From contig CANRGM010000063.1 of NCBI GenBank assembly GCA_947630155.1, positions 1 through 5,340 of the forward strand: a stretch of DNA of 5,340 nt, given 5' to 3'. Positions 1-4,537 of this stretch are shown here, piece by piece (positions within the stretch are counted from its first letter, which is position 1; every line of letters starts with the position of its first letter). Made by a program: the position numbers and the translations under genes. This stretch comes from an uncultured Clostridia bacterium. GTDB lineage: Bacteria; Bacillota; Clostridia; TANB77; CAG-508. The notes under the pieces were generated by a model. That model searched no databases, was not told where the DNA came from, and saw nothing but the letters and a program-made list of their open reading frames with translations.

Positions 1-29
1 GTAAATGAATATATTTAGGTAAAAAATAC

Positions 30-58
30 TTGAAAAACATGAATATTATTAATATAAT
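30..58 (+). promoter_or_regulatory. Sigma-A-type promoter of the flippase gene
   Basis: A -35 box TTGAAA (30-35, 5 of 6 consensus bases) is followed after exactly 17 bases by a perfect -10 box TATAAT (53-58). Transcription would begin near position 65, leaving a leader of about 36 bases before the ATG at 101. It is the best match to a vegetative promoter in the window. Background AT-richness makes chance -10 boxes common, but the paired boxes with ideal spacing argue that this one is real. Confidence 0.7.
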
Positions 59-100
59 TTAATAGATTGAAATAAAATAGTTTGAGAAAGGATAATATAA

Positions 101-1771
101 ATGATTGCAAATAGTAGTAGAACAAGTAAAAGTGTGAAAAAAGAAAGCTTTATGCAAGGTGTGCTTGCTTTAATGGTGTCACAGGTTTTAATAAAAGTAT
201 TAGGGTTAGTTTATAAATTATATCTTACGAATAGAGATGGATTTGGTGATGAGGGAAATGCTATATATAATGCAGGGTATCAGATCTATGCTTTGCTGTT
301 GACTATATCGTCTATAGGGGTACCGAATGCTGTTTCTAAGTTGGTATCAGAGAGATTGTCTATAGGTGATAATAGGGGAGCTCATAGGATTTTTAAGATT
401 GCTTTTGCAACTTTTGGGGTTATTGGATTGGCTGGAACTTTGTTTTTGCTGTTGGGTGCAAGGAATATTGCTAATATGATGGGTATTCCAGAAGCTGAGA
501 TGACTTTGGTTGCTTTGTCACCTTCTATTTTCTTTGTGTCTATAATTTCTGTTATAAGGGGATTTTTTAATGGTAGGTCTAAAATAAAGGTAACAGCAAA
601 TTCTCAGACATTAGAGCAGGTGTTTAAAACTGTACTTACAATTATAATTGTAGAAATAGTTGCTATTGCTTCAGGTGTTAATACTACTTTAATGGCAGCA
701 GGTGCAAATTTGGCTACAACTCTTGCTACTGTTACAAGTTTTTTGTATTTATATACTTATTATAAATTACATAGAAAAGAGAAGTATGGTTCAGAAGTTC
801 AAATACAAAATTCTAATGTAATGAAGAAAACTGTTCTTCAAATTGTTAAGGCAATTTTATGGGTTTCAATACCTATGTCATTAAGTTCAATACTAACATC
901 TTTAAATAAGAATATAGATTCTTTTACTGTTACTAATTTGTTGAAAAGTTTTTTGTCTGAAACAGAGGCTAAAGTTCAATATGGTATATTAAGTGGAAAG
1001 GTAGAAACTTTGACAAGTTTGCCATTATCTTTTAATGTAGCATTTGCAACTGCTTTGGTTCCTGCTATATCTGCTGCTAGAGCTAAAGGAGAGCTGGATA
1101 AGGGTGTTAAAAGAATTTCATTTTCTTTATTAACCACAATTGTGATTGTTTTGCCTTGTGTGGTTGGTATGGTAGTTTTTGCAGAACCTATTTTGAAATT
1201 ATTGTTCCCTAATGCTTCATCTGGTGCATTTATAATGCAAGTGTGTGTGTTAGCCACAATATTCACGGCTATGGAGCAGACAATAAATGGTGCATTGCAA
1301 GGTTTGGGAAAGGTTTTTGTTCCAGCAGCTGCATTAACTATAGGTGTGTTAGTAAAATTGATTTTAAATTTGATACTTGTTCCTATTCCAACTGATGTAA
1401 ATCCTCTTGGAGGAGCAGCTGGAGCGGCTTTTGCAACAGATGCATGTCATTTTATAGCCTTTTGGATAGTGTTTACAGTTTTAAGGAAAACGGTTAATTT
1501 AAAGTTAAGTTTTTCAAAAATGGTATTAAAGCCTATAATTGCATCAGCAATGATGGCGGTTGTATCATATGGAGTATATATACTACTAAGTGGTATAATT
1601 GCGGTAAAAATGGCTACAATAATAGCATTAATTGTAGCAGTTATTGTATATGTATTATCAGTACTTGTCCTTAAGATTTTTAATGAAGAAGATATATTAA
1701 TGCTACCATATGGACAGAAAATATATTCAGTTTTAGTAAAAATTGGTATATACAAACAAAAAATTAAGTAA
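101..1771 (+). CDS. MOP-superfamily flippase, SpoVB/YabM/MurJ-like (polysaccharide biosynthesis transporter)
   Basis: This is a 556-residue integral membrane protein of the polysaccharide transporter (PST/MviN-like) branch of the MOP flippases. Relatives such as SpoVB and MurJ/YtgP flip undecaprenyl-linked cell-wall precursors across the cytoplasmic membrane. About 14 hydrophobic segments can be seen, roughly at residues 18-40, 58-80, 98-120, 133-155, 174-192, 195-222, 248-266, 304-325, 339-361, 377-399, 405-428, 438-461, 474-498 and 502-526. Family-like signatures are GDEG near 49-52, GVPNAVSKLVSERL at 73-86 and RGFFNGRSK at 153-161 followed by a QTLEQVFK stretch to 176. The length is typical. 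The ATG at 101 has AAAGGA (87-92) eight bases upstream. There is no terminator after the stop, so transcription may continue into HU 93 bases downstream. By context it resembles the clostridial yabM gene upstream of hup. Whether it serves sporulation cortex, peptidoglycan or another polysaccharide cannot be decided from sequence alone. Confidence 0.9.
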   Translation: MIANSSRTSKSVKKESFMQGVLALMVSQVLIKVLGLVYKLYLTNRDGFGDEGNAIYNAGYQIYALLLTISSIGVPNAVSKLVSERLSIGDNRGAHRIFKIAFATFGVIGLAGTLFLLLGARNIANMMGIPEAEMTLVALSPSIFFVSIISVIRGFFNGRSKIKVTANSQTLEQVFKTVLTIIIVEIVAIASGVNTTLMAAGANLATTLATVTSFLYLYTYYKLHRKEKYGSEVQIQNSNVMKKTVLQIVKAILWVSIPMSLSSILTSLNKNIDSFTVTNLLKSFLSETEAKVQYGILSGKVETLTSLPLSFNVAFATALVPAISAARAKGELDKGVKRISFSLLTTIVIVLPCVVGMVVFAEPILKLLFPNASSGAFIMQVCVLATIFTAMEQTINGALQGLGKVFVPAAALTIGVLVKLILNLILVPIPTDVNPLGGAAGAAFATDACHFIAFWIVFTVLRKTVNLKLSFSKMVLKPIIASAMMAVVSYGVYILLSGIIAVKMATIIALIVAVIVYVLSVLVLKIFNEEDILMLPYGQKIYSVLVKIGIYKQKIK

Positions 1772-1784
1772 AAAAAAGAAGGAT

Positions 1785-1813
1785 TTTATATAACTTTGGC
1801 GAATATTGATAAT
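1785..1813 (+). promoter_or_regulatory. Possible weak promoter upstream of HU
   Basis: TTTATA (1785-1790, 4 of 6) and GATAAT (1808-1813, 5 of 6) are separated by 17 bases, giving a possible start near 1820 and a leader of about 45 bases before the HU gene. The segment between them contains a GC-richer TTTGGCG patch. HU is usually highly expressed and may need its own promoter in addition to readthrough from the flippase gene. The match is modest and could be chance in AT-rich DNA. Confidence 0.3.
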
Positions 1814-1864
1814 AGTAGCGCAATAAAAAGCAAGCTACATATAACTTATAGGAGGTAATGTATA

Positions 1865-2143
1865 ATGAACAAATCTGATTTAATTGCGGCTATCGCTGCT
1901 AAAACAGGAGAAACAAAGAAAAGTGCTGAAGCATTAGTAAATGCATTTGTAGAAGTTGTTACAGAATCATTAGTTAAAGGAGACAAAGTTCAACTAGTTG
2001 GATTTGGTTCTTTTGAAGTAAGAAAAAGAGCAGCTAGAAAAGGTAGAAATCCTCAAACTAAAGAAGAAATTAAAATACCAGCATCAAAAGCTCCAGTTTT
2101 CAAAGCTGGTAAAGCATTAAAAGATGTAGTAAATAAAAAATAA
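1865..2143 (+). CDS. hup: DNA-binding protein HU
   Basis: This is a 92-residue DNABII-family protein, the standard length for HU. It acts as a homodimer that binds and bends DNA with little sequence preference, compacting the nucleoid and assisting replication, recombination and transcription. Helices at about 3-38 form the dimer core, starting MNKSDLIAAIA. The GFGSF turn is at 46-50. The basic beta arm runs from about 52 to 76 and contains GRNPQT at 60-65; Pro63 is the residue that intercalates in the minor groove. The C-terminal FKAGKALKD helix ends the protein. A near-perfect ribosome binding site, AGGAGGT (1850-1856), sits eight bases before the ATG. An ATG at 1858 is out of frame and soon hits a stop. 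The lysine-rich sequence has no unusual insertion. A single-gene terminator follows, so the gene is expressed alone or together with the upstream flippase. HU is preferred over IHF because the protein is a typical Firmicute HU from end to end. Confidence 0.97.
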   Translation: MNKSDLIAAIAAKTGETKKSAEALVNAFVEVVTESLVKGDKVQLVGFGSFEVRKRAARKGRNPQTKEEIKIPASKAPVFKAGKALKDVVNKK

Positions 2144-2180
2144 TTTAATGAAATTTATATACAAAATATGAATTCATATG

Positions 2181-2211
2181 AAAAGGTATAGCTTAGGCTA
2201 TATCTTTTTTT
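2181..2211 (+). terminator. Intrinsic terminator after HU
   Basis: A 12-base-pair stem (2181-2192 with 2197-2208, one G-U pair) closes a TTAG loop, and the 3' arm runs straight into a T tract ending at 2211. The arms read AAAAGGTATAGC and GCTATATCTTTT. It lies 37 bases after the HU stop codon, where a terminator is expected. It separates HU from the lipid kinase gene. Confidence 0.88.
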
Positions 2212-2222
2212 ATATAATTATG

Positions 2223-2251
2223 TAGAAATTTTTCTAAATTAGTGATATAAT
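2223..2251 (+). promoter_or_regulatory. Extended -10 promoter of the lipid kinase gene
   Basis: A perfect TATAAT (2246-2251) is preceded by TG one base upstream (2243-2244), forming an extended -10 element. A weak -35 box TAGAAA (2223-2228, 4 of 6) lies at 17-base spacing. The predicted start is near 2258. That leaves only about 16 leader bases before the ATG at 2274, and only about 4 before the upstream ATG at 2262, so the promoter supports the later start codon. Confidence 0.65.
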
Positions 2252-2263
2252 ACAAATCGAAAT

Positions 2264-2269
2264 GGAGAG
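2264..2269 (+). promoter_or_regulatory. Ribosome binding site that decides the lipid kinase start
   Basis: GGAGAG lies just upstream of the ATG at 2274, with six bases between GGAG and the start codon. The in-frame ATG at 2262 overlaps this site and has no purine-rich sequence before it. The protein should therefore begin MKKEILIIVNPNAGKG, with the beta strand and glycine-rich turn close to the N-terminus as usual for the family. Confidence 0.75.
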
Positions 2270-2273
2270 TGTT

Positions 2274-3182
2274 ATGAAAAAGGAAATTTTAATTATAGTA
2301 AATCCAAATGCTGGAAAGGGAAAAGTAAATAAATATATACCACAAATATGTGATAATTTAGAAAAAAAAGGATATGAACTAGAGGTTATATATACATCTG
2401 ATAAAGAGAATGGGGAAAAAATAATTGAAAATTATATAAGATATATAGATGCGGTTGTTGTTTGTGGTGGAGATGGAACAATTAGTCAAGTTATTAATGG
2501 AATAATAAAATCTCATAAGAAAATAGATATAACATTTATTCCATTTGGAACAACAAATGATTATGCTAGAACAGTAGGGATGTTTAATAAAAAATATAGT
2601 TTATCAAAAAATTTACCTAAATATAGAGAAGTAGGAATTGATATTGGTAGTTTCAATAATGATAAATACTTTTATTATGTGGCTGCTTTTGGCGTGTGTA
2701 CCAATATAGCATATTCAACTAGTCAAAGCGATAAAAACAAAATGGGAAAATTTGCATATTACAAAAAAGCTTTAAAACAGTTTAAAAATATGAAAGCATA
2801 TCAAACAACTATAGTTACAGATGATGAAATAATTAAAGATGAATTTATTTATGGTGGAATAACGAATTCTGTTGCTATAGGTGGTTTCAAGTGGTTTAAG
2901 AGGAATGATGTTAAGATAAATGATGGACTTTTTGAGCTGGTTTTAATAAAAAAGCCAAAGAATAGATTAGCTTTAATAAAAACTTTTTTCTCAATATTAA
3001 GGAAAAAGTATGATCAGAAAAATATTTATTATATGAAGACTAAAAATTTACAAATAGATTTTGAAGAAGAAGTTAGTTGGACTTTAGATGGCGAATTTGG
3101 TGGAACAGTTAATCATGTGCTTATAAAAAATAATAAAAATAGGTTGGAATTATTAGTTCCAAAGAAAGAAGAAAAATATTAG
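2274..3182 (+). CDS. Diacylglycerol/lipid kinase (DAGK catalytic domain, DgkB/YegS-type)
   Basis: This is a soluble 302-residue lipid kinase with a DAGK catalytic domain. Such enzymes use ATP to phosphorylate diacylglycerol or a related lipid at the membrane face; in Gram-positives DgkB returns diacylglycerol left from lipoteichoic acid synthesis to phosphatidic acid. Numbered from ATG 2274, visible motifs are VNPNAGKGK (9-17), the nucleotide-binding GGDGT (65-69), PFGTTNDYAR (90-99), AAFGVCTNIAYST (137-149), a NDGLFELVL segment (216-224) and LDGE (271-274). Asp67, Asp96 and Asp272 fall where the structural metal-site and catalytic aspartates of Gram-positive DgkB enzymes lie, to the best of my recollection of that family. 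The length is typical. No membrane segment or signal peptide is seen. An upstream in-frame ATG at 2262 would add four residues but lacks a ribosome binding site. The gene has its own promoter and terminator. Diacylglycerol is the likely substrate, but YegS-like paralogues can use other lipids, so specificity is inferred. Confidence 0.9.
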   Translation: MKKEILIIVNPNAGKGKVNKYIPQICDNLEKKGYELEVIYTSDKENGEKIIENYIRYIDAVVVCGGDGTISQVINGIIKSHKKIDITFIPFGTTNDYARTVGMFNKKYSLSKNLPKYREVGIDIGSFNNDKYFYYVAAFGVCTNIAYSTSQSDKNKMGKFAYYKKALKQFKNMKAYQTTIVTDDEIIKDEFIYGGITNSVAIGGFKWFKRNDVKINDGLFELVLIKKPKNRLALIKTFFSILRKKYDQKNIYYMKTKNLQIDFEEEVSWTLDGEFGGTVNHVLIKNNKNRLELLVPKKEEKY

Positions 3183-3190
3183 AAAATATA

Positions 3191-3219
3191 TTGATAAATT
3201 AAAAAAAATGTGATAAAAT
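3191..3219 (+). promoter_or_regulatory. Promoter of the rpsF-ssb-rpsR operon
   Basis: TTGATA (3191-3196, 5 of 6) and TAAAAT (3214-3219, 5 of 6) are spaced by 17 bases, and TG at 3211-3212 makes an extended -10. Transcription would start near 3226 and give a leader of about 80 bases before rpsF. The -10 box shares bases with the 5' arm of the terminator of the preceding gene. Confidence 0.7.
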
Positions 3220-3253
3220 AGCACTATTGAAAAAATAGATTTGCTATTTTTTT
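3215..3253 (+). terminator. Intrinsic terminator after the lipid kinase gene
   Basis: AAAATAGC (3215-3222) pairs with GCTATTTT (3243-3250). Inside it CTATT (3224-3228) pairs with AATAG (3234-3238) around a GAAAA loop, and an A/ATTT internal loop lies between the two stems. The T tract continues to 3253. The stem is AT-rich and has an internal loop, so it may be leaky. Only transcripts arriving from upstream contain the full hairpin; those starting at the overlapping rpsF promoter lack the 5' arm. Confidence 0.65.
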
Positions 3254-3294
3254 CCTTACTTACACATAAGGTGTAGGTTTTATTATCCATAAGG
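3254..3294 (+). promoter_or_regulatory. Structured rpsF leader, possible S6:S18 autoregulatory site
   Basis: CTTACAC (3259-3265) pairs with GTGTAGG (3271-3277) around an ATAAG loop, seven pairs with one G-U. Directly before it, CCTTA (3254-3258) is complementary to TAAGG (3290-3294), which is the 5' part of the rpsF Shine-Dalgarno sequence. Together they would form a two-stem element that hides the ribosome binding site, with a 12-base unpaired strand (3278-3289). The S6:S18 complex is known to bind leader RNA of its own operon in many bacteria. I could not compare this leader with that consensus, so its role as that site is a guess. Confidence 0.35.
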
Positions 3295-3298
3295 AGGT
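3291..3298 (+). promoter_or_regulatory. Shine-Dalgarno sequence fixing the rpsF start
   Basis: AAGGAGGT is a nearly full-length complement of the 16S rRNA 3' end and lies seven bases before the ATG at 3306. An in-frame GTG at 3297 is inside this sequence, so it cannot be the start served by it. Starting at 3306 gives MSKYESIVI, the usual N-terminus for this family. Confidence 0.9.
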
Positions 3299-3305
3299 GA
3301 ATATA

Positions 3306-3587
3306 ATGAGTAAATACGAAAGTATAGTCATTATTAGTCCAAATGTTGATGAAGAAGGAATGAAATCTTTAATTTCAAGATTCACAGATTTGATTAATAC
3401 TGATGGTAAAGTAGAAAAAGTTGATGAATTAGGAAAAAGAAAATTAGCTTATGAAGTAAAAAAATTCAAAGAAGGTTTTTATACAGTATTTTATTTTGAA
3501 GCAAATACTGACCTAATTGCAGAACTTGAAAGAAACTACAGAATTACAGATGAAATTATAAAATTCATGACTGTAAAACAAAACTAA
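3306..3587 (+). CDS. rpsF: Ribosomal protein bS6
   Basis: This is the 93-residue small-subunit ribosomal protein S6, which binds 16S rRNA in the platform as a heterodimer with S18, encoded two genes downstream. The N-terminal strand YESIVIISP (4-12) and the block GKRKLAYEVKKFKEGFYTVF (43-62) are characteristic. ELERNYRITDEIIKFMTV (73-90) matches the family's C-terminal helix and strand. The length is normal for a short Firmicute S6 without an acidic tail. The gene is first in rpsF-ssb-rpsR and ends in tandem TAA TAA codons, with 43 bases before the ssb start. Expression is probably driven by the promoter at 3191-3219 and may be adjusted by the leader hairpin. Starting at the GTG at 3297 would add three residues but is unlikely, because that codon lies in the ribosome binding site. 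Confidence 0.97.
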   Translation: MSKYESIVIISPNVDEEGMKSLISRFTDLINTDGKVEKVDELGKRKLAYEVKKFKEGFYTVFYFEANTDLIAELERNYRITDEIIKFMTVKQN

Positions 3588-3620
3588 TAAATATAAAATG
3601 GGGCCTTTTTTGAAAGGAAT

Positions 3621-3625
3621 GGTGA
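3621..3625 (+). promoter_or_regulatory. Ribosome binding site deciding the ssb start
   Basis: GGTGA lies five bases before the ATG at 3631, helped by AAAGGA at 3613-3618 slightly further upstream. In-frame ATGs at 3598 and 3619 would add 11 or 4 residues that SSB proteins do not have; 3598 has no ribosome binding site. The 3631 start gives MNKVILMGRLTRDPE, the standard beginning for SSB. Confidence 0.8.
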
Positions 3626-3630
3626 AATTT

Positions 3631-4056
3631 ATGAATAAAGTAATATTAATGGGAAGATTAACAAGAGATCCAGAAGTAAGATATACACAAACTAACAATA
3701 CATTAGTTGCATCTTTTTCTTTAGCTGTAAATAGAAGATTTGCACGTCCAGGTGAAGAAAGACAAGCAGATTTTATTAACATTGTAGCATGGAGTAAAAC
3801 TGGTGAATTTTGTAGTAAGTATTTTAAGAAAGGTCAACAAGTTGGCGTTATCGGAAGAATGCAAACAAGAACTTGGGATGATGAACAAGGTCAAAAACAT
3901 TATGTAACAGAAGTTGTTGCAGAAGAAGCATATTTTGCAGATAGTAAAAGAGATGGAGATATGGGTGGAAACTTTGATGCTACATTCGGAACAATGCCAT
4001 CTACAAGTACTGGTTCTGATTTTGAAATATCTTCAGGAGATGACCTACCATTTTAA
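3631..4056 (+). CDS. ssb: Single-stranded DNA-binding protein SSB
   Basis: This is a 141-residue SSB that coats single-stranded DNA as a homotetramer during replication, recombination and repair. The OB fold covers about residues 1-104: MNKVILMGRLTRDPEVRY, then ASFSLAVNRRF, then FINIVAWSKTGEF with Trp54, and IGRMQTRTW with Trp82. A Gly/Ser/Thr-rich flexible linker (about 107-134) follows, then the acidic tip GDDLPF (136-141), which recruits partner proteins such as repair helicases and nucleases. The linker is short, making the protein smaller than the roughly 170-residue SsbA of Bacillus. An intact tip argues for the essential chromosomal SSB rather than a truncated competence paralogue. Its location between rpsF and rpsR is the conserved bacterial arrangement and supports this assignment. 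Spacing is 43 bases after rpsF and 35 before rpsR, with no terminator in either gap, so the three are co-transcribed. Confidence 0.97.
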   Translation: MNKVILMGRLTRDPEVRYTQTNNTLVASFSLAVNRRFARPGEERQADFINIVAWSKTGEFCSKYFKKGQQVGVIGRMQTRTWDDEQGQKHYVTEVVAEEAYFADSKRDGDMGGNFDATFGTMPSTSTGSDFEISSGDDLPF

Positions 4057-4077
4057 TTATAAAAATTAAACAAGATA

Positions 4078-4083
4078 GGGGGG
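4078..4083 (+). promoter_or_regulatory. Unusual all-G ribosome binding site of rpsR
   Basis: A run of six G bases lies eight bases before the rpsR ATG, preceded by TA and followed by four A bases. It stands in for AGGAGG and would pair with the anti-Shine-Dalgarno using one G-U wobble. It is conspicuous in such AT-rich DNA. Confidence 0.7.
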
Positions 4084-4091
4084 AAAAGAAA

Positions 4092-4367
4092 ATGGCTGAT
4101 AAGAAAAATAATAGAAGAAATAATAGAAATAATGATGACGATTTCAATCCTAAATTTAAAAAGAGAAAGAAAGTTTGTCCATTATGTAAAGATAAAAACT
4201 TAGTTTTGGATTATAAAAATCCAGATCAATTAAAGAAATTTATTAATGAGAGAGGTAAAATATTACCAAGAAGAGCAACTGGTGCATGTGCTAAACATCA
4301 AAGAGATATAACATTAGCTGTTAAGAGATGTAGACAAATTGCTATGTTGCCTTATACTCAAGATTAA
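4092..4367 (+). CDS. rpsR: Ribosomal protein bS18, cysteine-containing (zinc-type) form
   Basis: This is the 91-residue small-subunit protein S18, which pairs with S6 on the 30S platform. The conserved core is KKVCPLC (26-32), DQLKKFINERGKILPRR (45-61), TGACAKHQR (63-71) and LAVKRCRQIAMLPY (75-88). Cys29, Cys32, Cys66 and His69 form a CxxC...CxxH set, as in the zinc-binding C+ versions of S18; many other bacteria have versions lacking these residues. The first 27 residues are an Asn/Arg/Lys/Asp-rich tail (NNRRNNRNNDDD at 6-17), probably disordered and low in complexity. The gene ends with TAA TAA and is last in the operon; a strong terminator follows at once. Zinc binding is inferred from the ligand pattern only. 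Confidence 0.97.
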   Translation: MADKKNNRRNNRNNDDDFNPKFKKRKKVCPLCKDKNLVLDYKNPDQLKKFINERGKILPRRATGACAKHQRDITLAVKRCRQIAMLPYTQD

Positions 4368-4378
4368 TAAATACATAT

Positions 4379-4425
4379 AATAAGCTGTAGATACTAAAAT
4401 AAATAGTATTACAGCTTATTTTTTT
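4379..4425 (+). terminator. Strong intrinsic terminator of the rpsF operon
   Basis: AATAAGCTGTA (4379-4389) pairs perfectly with TACAGCTTATT (4410-4420), and ATACTA (4391-4396) with TAGTAT (4404-4409), leaving one bulged G (4390) and an AAATAAA loop. This makes 17 base pairs followed by a T run to 4425. It begins 11 bases after the rpsR stop and closes the operon, so no rplI or other gene is co-transcribed behind it. Confidence 0.93.
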
Positions 4426-4537
4426 GCCTACAAAAATAATAAATGCAACTATAAATTTAATTAATAACCGTATAAAAAATAATATAAAAGTAAATAATTC
4501 TTACAGGTACATAAATATTGAAAATCTGGAGGTTTTT

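Noticed and set aside
67..96. Second promoter-like pair TTGAAA (67-72) and GATAAT (91-96) before the flippase
   Set aside because: An 18-base spacing is acceptable, but transcription would begin at or just after the start codon; the pair at 30-58 fits far better.
976..1266. Minus-strand open frame of 96 codons inside the flippase gene
   Set aside because: It lies wholly antisense to a well-supported membrane protein gene, has no recognisable domain, and its composition mirrors the opposite strand's hydrophobic codons.
1447..1755. Minus-strand open frame of 102 codons inside the flippase gene
   Set aside because: It is antisense to the C-terminal membrane segments; its Ile/Thr-rich product is what reverse-reading of hydrophobic AT-rich codons gives. 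No domain is recognisable.
3598..3630. N-terminal extension of SSB from an upstream ATG
   Set aside because: No ribosome binding site precedes 3598, and the 11 added residues are foreign to SSB proteins; the start at 3631 is served by GGTGA.
3513..3782. Minus-strand open frame of 89 codons across the rpsF-ssb junction
   Set aside because: It overlaps two certain genes on the other strand and has no recognisable motif.
4427..4527. Promoter for the patatin-like gene in the AT-rich spacer
   Set aside because: Several TATAAA-like boxes exist (4450-4455, 4471-4476, 4483-4488), but none has a -35 box matching more than about half of consensus at proper spacing, so I cannot pick one.
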